Shown: positions 57,955-64,000 of the stretch, in pieces
How positions within the stretch are numbered: the stretch's first letter is position 1
How the letters are laid out: each line of letters begins with the position of its first letter
Assembly: GCF_011752995.1 (NCBI RefSeq)
Contig: NZ_VWWL01000009.1
Span: 243,694 to 307,693, forward strand
DNA: 64,000 nucleotides
Direction: 5' to 3'
Source of the DNA: Burkholderia sp. Ax-1724
Lineage (GTDB): Bacteria > Pseudomonadota > Gammaproteobacteria > Burkholderiales > Burkholderiaceae
Translations under genes and position numbers: made by a program
The notes under the pieces: model-generated
Seen by the model: the letters and a program-made list of their open reading frames with translations, nothing else
Database searches by the model: none
What the model was told of the DNA's origin: nothing

Positions 57955-58823
57955 ATGCCAATATCTATCGGATCAAGGCCTCCAAGCCCCGTCACCACGT
58001 CGCCTCCTGAAGAAAAACACACAACGACTACAAACGTATCGTCTGGCGGTGCAGCGAAAAGACTCCCTGCGAGCGGACCTCTCAGTGGTCTAAGTAGAGC
58101 GTATTGAAAATGGCGGGATGCAGGGTAATTTCAGATTTATTTTCCACCCGTCGGAAAATTCTGTTCATTGCGCGATGGCGGATGTAAGAGTGGGGAGCAA
58201 TGAAACTTCAATAGTGATTGCCGATTCGGCCTTCGAGCATAGCGACACCCGTTTGGAGTCTGCAGCAGATCTATTAAGAGCGGAAGGACGAAAAATTTCG
58301 ATTATTACGCCAGAGATTCAAAAATCCACACAAGATTGCATCATGTATGCGCTCAATTTCGCAATCAAGTCCTACAAGACCGGGTTCACAGGCGAAATTC
58401 ACGGCAAAAACAATGCTCAGATCATTTCTGAGCGATCAGCTGAAAAATCTACCCATCGGTTTTCTTAAACATACGCAGACACGTGCGATTCTGAAACAGG
58501 AATATGGCCTCGCGGAAGCATTTGTAAAGAAAAACAGTAGTGAGAGACTAAGCGATCGACATGCTAGCTATCGTGTGAGACGTATAAATAACGACAGTAA
58601 AGAATTTGAAACAAGTGCCTCAATCGAAGGGTTCAGGTTGCGCGAAATCCGAAAAACCGGAGCGGCTCTCTCGAAAGGTAGCGGGGCTTTTGATCGATCC
58701 TTGCTGGAGAGACTGAGTTCCATGAGCCGGTCCCTTAATGAGCTTGAATACGTAAAAAACAATGGAGAGAGAGACGAGAGGCTCAAAGCATTTCGGGAAT
58801 GGAGAGTGCGAACCAGACAGTAA
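57955..58823 (+). pseudogene. Decayed YopJ-family acetyltransferase effector, split over three frames
   Basis: Three plus-strand frames follow one another. Frame 1 (57955-58107) starts at ATG and encodes a 50-residue Ser/Pro/Thr-rich N-terminus ending ASGPLSGLSRAY, typical of delivered effectors. Frame 2 (to about 58430) encodes ENGGMQGNFRFIFHPSENSVH, then CAMADVRVGSNETSIVIADSA and IQKSTQDCIMYALNFAIK. The YopJ catalytic residues are all there: His in SVHCAM, an acidic residue (Asp) in IVIAD, and Cys in QKSTQDC. Frame 3 (about 58420-58823) continues with LPIGFLKHTQTRAILKQEYG and a C-terminal helix-rich part ending VRTRQ, matching the LPxxFxKHTQ block of YopJ. About 45 residues before the ENG block are absent compared with YopJ. 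Each step is a +1 shift. It is a broken gene; the loss is recent enough to keep the motifs. Confidence 0.8.
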
Positions 58824-59001
58824 TCATATCTCCCTGAAAGGCCGCGAACCCATTTCCAGCATTGCACGCCGTGTTCTTTAGCAAAGCACGCGAAGTCATG
58901 TATCGAAAAGCGAACGCCCGCCGGGAAACCTATCCGAACAGGTAGTTCAACCGGCACGCCCCGCACGGCTAAAATCACGTCGAAATCGAAATGGGGCCAA
59001 C

Positions 59002-59277
59002 ATGAATAACAACGTCGACCAGCACCACGAGCCGACACTACACAGCAACAAGCAGCGTCTATGGCAACACCCTGCCTACTTGACCGCGTGGGAATACCTT
59101 CCCTACGGCCTGCAAATCCGGCTACTGGAATTTGAGGCCCGACTCGACCGCATCTTCCCACGCCGGCTACACGTCAAACGGCGTGGCAACGTGGCAGGGC
59201 TTAAACGCGCCGTGTTTACCGTGCTTATAGCCGCAGTCATGCACGCAATCATCATCTCCATGCAACACAGCCAATAG
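59002..59277 (+). CDS. Small protein with C-terminal TM helix
   Basis: A 91-residue protein with a polar N-terminus (MNNNVDQHHEPTLHSNKQRL), a central amphipathic part WEYLPYGLQIRLLEFEARLDRIF, a basic stretch RRLHVKRRG and a C-terminal membrane helix (about 68-86). GGGG before the ATG at 59002 supports the start. It stands at the right edge of the low-GC patch, with flanking sequence of normal composition. No family is recognised. Confidence 0.55.
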   Translation: MNNNVDQHHEPTLHSNKQRLWQHPAYLTAWEYLPYGLQIRLLEFEARLDRIFPRRLHVKRRGNVAGLKRAVFTVLIAAVMHAIIISMQHSQ

Positions 59278-59361
59278 CGATCGACTACGAACGCCCCGCG
59301 AAGCACACTCCACACCTCCCACGCACTGTCGGCATTCACCCGACGAAATGCGTAGCACGTC

Positions 59362-59757
59362 TCATACTCGCCACGACGGCTCCTTCACCCCGACATTCAG
59401 TGCAGACAGCGGCGAGACTTTTTCCCTCTGCCGTCTCGCACGCCGCATCAAATGAAACAACTCGCGCAGCACATTGCGCGATGCCGTCTGTTTCCCCGAG
59501 GCCAAACCCGCAACCGCGCCATAGTGCATCTCGACAGCCTGCACAATTTGCGCACGCTCATCGCGCAGCGTGCATGGCAACTCTCCATGCGGCTCTGCGT
59601 TTCCCATAGGCTCGGCAGAAACGGGCCGTGAATGATCGTCGGCCACAACATTTTCTTTACCCTCGCGCAACTTATCCTCGTTTGCCAAGGGCCTGCAAAA
59701 GCCGGATAGTGCGGCCTCAGTCATTTGCCGACACACGTTCAAGGACTCATTGCCCAT
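59362..59757 (-). CDS. Hypothetical protein divergent from ampC
   Basis: A 131-residue minus-strand frame (MGNESLNVCRQMTEAALSG...) with no signal peptide or membrane segment, a mixed charged composition and a basic RRARRQREK stretch near the C-terminus. It starts at 59757, overlapping the ampC start codon region by two bases on the opposite strand, or at ATG 59724. GGAGCGC lies upstream of 59757. It could be a real small protein or a shadow; codon usage is only moderately convincing. Confidence 0.4.
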   Translation of the reverse strand: MGNESLNVCRQMTEAALSGFCRPLANEDKLREGKENVVADDHSRPVSAEPMGNAEPHGELPCTLRDERAQIVQAVEMHYGAVAGLASGKQTASRNVLRELFHLMRRARRQREKVSPLSALNVGVKEPSWRV

Positions 59758-60964
59758 GAAGCTCAAAGCGCTCCGCCTCGTCACGGCCGCCGCCTTCGCC
59801 ACGTTCGCGCTGTGCGCGCTCTCCCCTGCAAGCCACGCCGCCGATCAGAACGCGGACCACGACACCGCCCGGATCAAGCCCGCCGTCGATGCCGCGATCC
59901 AGCCGCTGATGGCGAAGTACCACGTCGCCGGCATGGCGGTCGGCGTGATCGTCGCAGGCAAGCCATACGTGTTCGACTACGGCGTCGCGTCGACGCAAAC
60001 CGGCAAGCCGGTCACACGCGATACGCTGTTCGAACTCGGCTCGGTCAGCAAGACGTTCACGGCGACGCTCGCATCGTATGCGCAACTGGACGGCAAGCTC
60101 TCGCTATCCGACAGCACCGGCCAGTATCTGCCGACGCTGCGCGGCACGCCCTTCGGCAAGGTCAGTCTTCTGAATCTCGGTACGCACACACCGGGCGGTT
60201 TACCGCTTCAGGTGCCGGACGACATCCATAACGATGCGCAGTTGCTCGAGTACTTCAGGAACTGGCAACCGGCTCACGCGCCGGGTACTTACCGGACCTA
60301 TTCGAATCCGGGCATCGGCACGCTCGGGTTCATCACCGCGAAGAGCATGGGGCAGAACTTCACCGCGTTGGTACAGCAACGCCTGTTTCCGGCGCTCGGC
60401 ATGAAGAACAGCTATATCGATGTCCCGGCGGCGAGGCTGCCGGACTATGCGCAAGGCTATACGAAAGATGGCGCGCCGATTCGCCTGCAAGGCGGCATGC
60501 TCGCCGCCGAAGCCTACGGCGTCAAGTCGAACGCCGCCGACATGCTGCGCTTCATGCAGGCGAACATGAACATGCTTCCGATCGACGACAAACTCCAGCG
60601 TGCGATCGACGCGACTCACACCGGCTACTTCAAGGCCAGTGTGCTGACTCAGGACCTGATCTGGGAGCAGTACCCCTACCCCGTTGCATTGAAGACTTTG
60701 CAGGCGGGCAACTCGCCGGAGATAGCCCTTAACGCGACACCCGCGGCGGCAATCGAGCCGCCGCTGCCGCCGCAGCAGGACGTGTGGATCAACAAGACCG
60801 GCTCGACCAACGGCTTCGGTTCCTATATCGCGTTCGTGCCGAGGCAGCGTATGGGCATCGTGATCCTCGGCAACCGCAATTTCCCGATCGAGGCTCGGGT
60901 GAATGCGGCTTATCAGATACTCACGACACTTTCGGCGGCGTCGAACACGAGCAAGGCGAAATAA
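59756..60964 (+). CDS. ampC: Class C (AmpC-type) beta-lactamase
   Basis: A 402-residue secreted serine hydrolase. The signal peptide ends at ...SPASHA (about 28). The three active-site motifs of class C enzymes are in place: S96-V-S-K99 in LGSVSKTFTA, Y182-S-N184 (YSN instead of the YAN of enterobacterial AmpC) and K347-T-G in NKTGSTNG. It should hydrolyse cephalosporins in the periplasm. AAGGA ten bases before the ATG at 59756 supports the start. No ampR lies divergently; a short hypothetical frame is there instead, so no inducible control is seen in the window. Confidence 0.92.
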   Translation: MKLKALRLVTAAAFATFALCALSPASHAADQNADHDTARIKPAVDAAIQPLMAKYHVAGMAVGVIVAGKPYVFDYGVASTQTGKPVTRDTLFELGSVSKTFTATLASYAQLDGKLSLSDSTGQYLPTLRGTPFGKVSLLNLGTHTPGGLPLQVPDDIHNDAQLLEYFRNWQPAHAPGTYRTYSNPGIGTLGFITAKSMGQNFTALVQQRLFPALGMKNSYIDVPAARLPDYAQGYTKDGAPIRLQGGMLAAEAYGVKSNAADMLRFMQANMNMLPIDDKLQRAIDATHTGYFKASVLTQDLIWEQYPYPVALKTLQAGNSPEIALNATPAAAIEPPLPPQQDVWINKTGSTNGFGSYIAFVPRQRMGIVILGNRNFPIEARVNAAYQILTTLSAASNTSKAK

Positions 60965-61044
60965 TCGCCGAGCGGTCATTGAACACAACTCGCCAATCCA
61001 ACCGCAAAAATACTCAAGATACCGAAGCAACATCAAAAAATAAA

Positions 61045-61086
61045 AACGCCCGACGCTCCCTTGAATCAGGGAAGCGCCGGGCGTCT
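61045..61086 (-). terminator. Intrinsic terminator of the DUF4148-type gene
   Basis: The stem CGCCCGaCGCTCCC with GGGaaGCGcCGGGCG and loop TTGAATCA is followed, on the minus strand, by TTTTTATTTTTTG. It therefore ends transcription of the minus-strand gene; the plus side lacks a T-run. The ampC gene ends about 80 bp away on the other side. Confidence 0.8.
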
Positions 61087-61098
61087 ATCCAACAACCG

Positions 61099-61404
61099 CT
61101 ACTGACTCGCGGCTGCGCCGACGCCGGCCTTCTTCTGCGCCTGCTGCAGATTGTTCGGATCGTTTTGCCCTGGCTGATAGCCCGCGTCTTCGAGTTTCTT
61201 CAGCTCGGCATTCTTCTTCGCACGAGCCTGTTTGCGGGCCGCTTTGCGCGCGACCTTCCGCTCGGCCTTGGTCGGCTTCGCGGCACTTGCGGCGGCGGCC
61301 GGGGACGCTGTGTCGTTCTGCGCGACAGCGAGCGGGATCGTGCCGGCCACCAGTGCCGCAGCCGAAATCCCGAGCATGATTCGTTTAATGGCAAAGCTCT
61401 TCAT
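61099..61404 (-). CDS. Small secreted basic protein, DUF4148-like
   Basis: A 101-residue protein with a signal peptide MKSFAIKRIMLGISAAALVAGTIPLAVA followed by an Ala/Lys-rich helix (KPTKAERKVARKAARKQARAKK) and LKKLEDAGYQPGQNDPNNLQQAQKK, which matches the (L/E)xxGYxP...NDP ending of the DUF4148 family of small periplasmic Burkholderia proteins. Function unknown. The start at 61404 is preceded by a GGGGG tract. It ends in a strong terminator. Confidence 0.7.
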   Translation of the reverse strand: MKSFAIKRIMLGISAAALVAGTIPLAVAQNDTASPAAAASAAKPTKAERKVARKAARKQARAKKNAELKKLEDAGYQPGQNDPNNLQQAQKKAGVGAAASQ

Positions 61405-61489
61405 AACTGATATCCCCCAAGGGAGTGTTGGCAACAGAGTTAAAGTCCATCTGCGAATCGTGGTTCATCAAGGCGGATTGCGCAGCCTT

Positions 61490-61675
61490 TTACGTCACCG
61501 CCGGCTCAAGCTTACAGGCAAATAGAGGCCGCGGGTTGGCAGCGTTGATCGCAACGCACATCGCCTGATCCATCGCGGCTCGGGTTCGATCTGACAAAGC
61601 GCTCACCTCGGTATAAGTTCTGCAATGCAGAATCAATAAGTAATGCCATTCCATACGCTTCAATCGGGACCTCAT
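61490..61675 (-). CDS. Possible small protein, second of a tandem pair
   Basis: A 61-residue frame (MRSRLKRMEWHYLLILHC...) whose ATG directly follows the TAG of the frame upstream (TAGATG). AGAGGA lies five bases before the ATG, a good ribosome-binding site. The lower GC content and the tight junction suggest a real pair, but neither product is recognised. The C-terminus has the repeated motif AxNAANPRPLF. Confidence 0.35.
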   Translation of the reverse strand: MRSRLKRMEWHYLLILHCRTYTEVSALSDRTRAAMDQAMCVAINAANPRPLFACKLEPAVT

Positions 61676-62029
61676 CTAAATCCTCTCAATATCACAAGGG
61701 TTTACTGGTAAAACATCGCATATCGAGCAGACTAGGTATTTTCCCTTGTTTGGACTGCATTGCAGTTCTTCATGCAGTTTACCACGTTGACACATAGCGA
61801 ACGGTCGTGCCAAATTCCGTCTGAACTCTGTGAGCACACCAATCAGTCCGGTTGAGTGCTTCATGGAATCGTTCGCTATCAGGAGATCAGCCAAACAGAA
61901 AAACGCGCAGTCGATCCAGTCCTGACGTCCAATAGCACGCTCTTCATGTTCCGTAATCCTGATGGATCGCGAGAGAGTTCTATTGCCGGTCGAAATCGCA
62001 GCGCGGCGCGGATTCATTTCATCGTTCAT
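61676..62029 (-). CDS. Possible small protein, first of a tandem pair
   Basis: A 117-residue frame starting MNDEMNPRRAAISTGNR with IDCAFFCLADLLIANDSMK in the middle and five cysteines, including CSICDV near the end. It lies divergent from the porin at 62060, sharing a short upstream region. It stops directly at the start of the following 61-residue frame. Codon usage is less GC-biased than the neighbours. No family is recognised. The region 61405-62059 otherwise contains only promoter-like AT-rich sequence. Confidence 0.33.
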   Translation of the reverse strand: MNDEMNPRRAAISTGNRTLSRSIRITEHEERAIGRQDWIDCAFFCLADLLIANDSMKHSTGLIGVLTEFRRNLARPFAMCQRGKLHEELQCSPNKGKYLVCSICDVLPVNPCDIERI

Positions 62030-62059
62030 CCGAAAACGTAAAACAAGGAGACACGCAGC

Positions 62060-63151
62060 ATGCCGGCAAGTCATCGCAACAGGATCGGAGTCGTTCTTGG
62101 ATTGATGGGGGCGTGTGCGCTAGGTGCGGCCCCGAGCGCTCAGGCGCAAAGCAGTGTCACGCTCTACGGTATCGTCGACGCGTCGCTGCTCTATACCAGC
62201 AAGACACTCGACATGAGTACCGGCCAGAGCGCCGGCCATCAGTATTCGTTCACCGACAGCGGCCTGTCCGGCTCGCGCTTCGGCCTGCGTGGCGCCGAAG
62301 ATCTCGGCGGCGGCATGCGCGCGATCTTCCAGTTGGAAAGCGGCTTTAGCGTGGCCAATGGCTCGCTGAACAATTCGAACGGCAATCTGTTTGGACGTCA
62401 GGCGTGGATCGGCATCGACAGCCGCTTCGGTACAGTCAAGGCCGGCTTGCAGTTCTCGCCGTTCTTTCTGTCGGTGTACGACTTCGACCCGCGCGACATG
62501 GACTATTTCGGCAGCGGTCTCGTCACCTATCTGAACAACGTCTATGTGACGGGCCTGTTCAATCCCAACGGCATTTCCTACACGTCGCCGGAAATCGCGG
62601 GCTTGCAAGGCAGCGCGATGCTCGCGCTCGGCGGAACTGCCGGTGATTTTCAGGCAGGTCGCCAGTACTCGGCGAGCCTGCGCTATCACTTCGGCGGACT
62701 CACGATCGACGCCGCGCTCTACAGCGGCAACGCGGGCGGCAGCGCCGCGGCCATCGCGATTCCGAGTGCCGTCGAATTCAACGGCCGCGCGCTCGGTGCG
62801 CGCTACGTGTTCAACAACCTGACCGTGATGGCTGCGTACACGCAGTACAAGGTGGCGGGCTCGTTCAACAATCGCGTCTATTCGGGCGGCGCGAGCTATC
62901 GCATCACGCCGGCGTTGAATGTCGACGCGGGCATCTGGGTCACGCGCGATGCAAACGAATCGTCGAATAATTCGATTCTCGCTTCGACCGGACTTGAATA
63001 TTCGTTATCCAAAGCGACGGTCACGTATGCACAGGTCGGCTTCGTGACCAATCACGGCGCCATGCACGCGGGGCTCTCGGTCAATAACGCACTCGATCTG
63101 CCCACGGGCACGACGGCCGGCGTGAGCCTCGGCATTCGCCATACGTTCTAG
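62060..63151 (+). CDS. Gram-negative porin
   Basis: A 363-residue outer-membrane porin. The signal peptide ends at ...AAPSAQA (about 29), followed by QSSVTLYGIVDASLLY, the classical first strand. SGSRFGLRGAEDLGGGMRAIFQLESGF near 69-95 and RQAWIGIDSRFGTVKAGLQ near 112-130 are typical, and the end is LGIRHTF with a terminal phenylalanine. AAGGAG precedes the ATG. This is a different porin from that at 49056 (low similarity in loops). It is monocistronic; general solute uptake is likely. Confidence 0.92.
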   Translation: MPASHRNRIGVVLGLMGACALGAAPSAQAQSSVTLYGIVDASLLYTSKTLDMSTGQSAGHQYSFTDSGLSGSRFGLRGAEDLGGGMRAIFQLESGFSVANGSLNNSNGNLFGRQAWIGIDSRFGTVKAGLQFSPFFLSVYDFDPRDMDYFGSGLVTYLNNVYVTGLFNPNGISYTSPEIAGLQGSAMLALGGTAGDFQAGRQYSASLRYHFGGLTIDAALYSGNAGGSAAAIAIPSAVEFNGRALGARYVFNNLTVMAAYTQYKVAGSFNNRVYSGGASYRITPALNVDAGIWVTRDANESSNNSILASTGLEYSLSKATVTYAQVGFVTNHGAMHAGLSVNNALDLPTGTTAGVSLGIRHTF

Positions 63152-63258
63152 ATGCGGACGGCGCACTGTTGCATGTTGCTGTTGCGGTGGATGGTTTCGG
63201 GTAATGAGAGGGAACCGATGCGGGTTCCGGGCGGTAACAGCTCTCACTGATCGCCTGG

Positions 63259-63693
63259 CTACCTCAACGGCAAGTTGGCAACGGCATTGCGTAGCTGTTC
63301 GGCGCGTCGATTGTTGAGCACCGCCACGCAAGCCAGTCGCCCCATCTCATGCGCGTTACCTGCTCCGCCACCGCTTAACGAGGCTGAAAACTCACACTCG
63401 GTGTCGCGATACCTGGGAAACTCCCGGTCCGATGCGACCAGTTTAGCTTTTGCTACGTTAATGTACTTGCCGTCTTCATCCCATTGGGTGAGCGAGTGGC
63501 CCACGGCTTCCTCGGCTCGTTGCAGCGCTACCTGACTCTCCGCGACTTTTTGTGCAAGGCAATCCCGCATTCCGGCCTGTGAATAAGCGCTGCACAGATT
63601 TTCTTGGGTTTGAACGGTATCGTGAGGAGCGGCATGAGACAGTGCCGGCAAAGAGAGTGAGCAACTTAGGGCAATCAGCTTTAGTGTGTGCAT
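63259..63693 (-). CDS. LprI-like lysozyme-inhibitor family protein (DUF1311)
   Basis: A 144-residue secreted protein with signal peptide MHTLKLIALSCSLSLPALSHA, then a helical domain with QENLCSAYSQAGMRDCLAQKVAES near 30-53 and a second cysteine-containing part (TECEFSASL..., GRLACVAVLNNRRAEQL). This is the pattern of the LprI-like N-terminal (DUF1311) family. Some members inhibit lysozyme in the periplasm, but a direct role here is inferred. Single gene, convergent with the porin; the region 63694-63872 has no supported gene. Confidence 0.75.
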   Translation of the reverse strand: MHTLKLIALSCSLSLPALSHAAPHDTVQTQENLCSAYSQAGMRDCLAQKVAESQVALQRAEEAVGHSLTQWDEDGKYINVAKAKLVASDREFPRYRDTECEFSASLSGGGAGNAHEMGRLACVAVLNNRRAEQLRNAVANLPLR

Positions 63694-63872
63694 ATGGTTG
63701 CGTTTCCTTTTCGAGCCACGCTTAATGCATAGTCCAATTTTTTGCGTAACTTGGGTCTCGTTGCATCGAGTTGTAGCGCAGTGCGATTAATGTCGCAGAT
63801 GACGGGCACCAGTCTACATGACACGCGAGCCGATCAAATGGAGATCGACAAGCCGGCGTTCGACACGTTCCT

Positions 63873-64000
63873 GGGGCCTGTCAGTAATTTCGTGTTCAAG
63901 GCATATGATGCTCCCCAGGAGAATATATGCCTCGCAAACCAAAGACCCCACCGGCCGATCTGCCGGCAATTCCCGCCGAGCTGCTTGAACAGTTTGGCAA
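63873..64000 (+). mobile_element. IS256-family insertion sequence, left end
   Basis: The element begins around GGGGCCTGTCAGTAATTTCG (63873-63892), a terminal-inverted-repeat-like sequence, and continues past the window edge. The other end and target duplication are not visible, so the exact border is inferred. On the left side a short frame with GC-biased codons (…MEIDKPAFDTFL) runs into the border and may be an interrupted gene. Confidence 0.55.
63927..64000 (+). CDS. IS256-family transposase, N-terminal fragment (runs off right edge)
   Basis: An open frame from ATG 63927 starts MPRKPKTPPADLPAIPAELL and continues to the last base. This N-terminus matches Burkholderia IS256-family (mutator-type DDE) transposases. 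AGGAGA lies seven bases before the ATG. Only 24 complete codons are visible, so the DDE residues cannot be checked. Confidence 0.68.
   Translation, partial: MPRKPKTPPADLPAIPAELLEQFG

Overview
The window is a chromosomal segment of a high-GC betaproteobacterium, most likely Burkholderia sensu lato (Paraburkholderia or a close relative). This rests on the codon usage, two Gram-negative porins of the Burkholderia type, the DUF6723 and DUF4148-type small proteins, a BrkB/YihY protein, an AmpC-type enzyme and a protocatechuate/gallate 4,5-cleavage lower pathway. It is an inference from gene content; no rRNA or tRNA is present.

Positions 1-31,000 are mostly housekeeping and central carbon genes interleaved with accessory pieces. 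They include a CobS/CobT-like AAA+/VWA pair (the VWA gene runs off the left edge), transketolase, ZapE, YihY, a single-domain response regulator, GlgX, a hybrid sensor kinase, class I aldolase, YjbQ, a thioredoxin-like protein and an MFS exporter. An NAD-type 6-phosphogluconate dehydrogenase, phosphoketolase and acetate kinase follow. Together, gnd, xfp and ackA can carry a 6-phosphogluconate to xylulose-5-P to acetyl-P to acetate plus ATP route. A chimeric two-partner-secretion gene (TpsA head fused to TpsB tail) sits behind an AT-rich upstream region. At 28.4-30.1 kb there is a second-copy-type mreB without mreCD, followed on the same strand by a SLATT-domain protein.

Positions 31,000-45,000 hold an IclR-linked catabolic operon (cupin dioxygenase, SDR, MFS, SDR, IclR) with a tandem palindromic operator candidate, then DegP, a complete RND efflux operon with a readable promoter, a frameshifted small membrane gene and an amino-acid permease.

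Positions 45,700-56,100 hold a GH92 mannosidase-type lipoprotein and a one-strand cluster: LysR, a cytoplasmic ModA-like protein, LigJ, LigK, LigI, MFS and porin. This is the lower part of protocatechuate/gallate meta-cleavage, without a ring-cleavage enzyme in the window.

Positions 56,100-59,000 form a lower-GC accessory patch and are the most interesting part. They contain a Tlde1-type L,D-transpeptidase toxin (DUF2778) overlapping a small membrane gene that is probably its immunity protein, two diverged copies of a short repeat, an intrinsic terminator, and a decayed YopJ-family acetyltransferase effector split over three reading frames. Two further small membrane genes (4,849-5,148 intact; 42,837-43,140 frameshifted) clearly resemble each other and more weakly the candidate immunity protein, suggesting a dispersed orphan-immunity family. 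The right end has AmpC, a DUF4148-type secreted protein, a porin, an LprI-like protein and the left end of an IS256-family element cut by the window edge.
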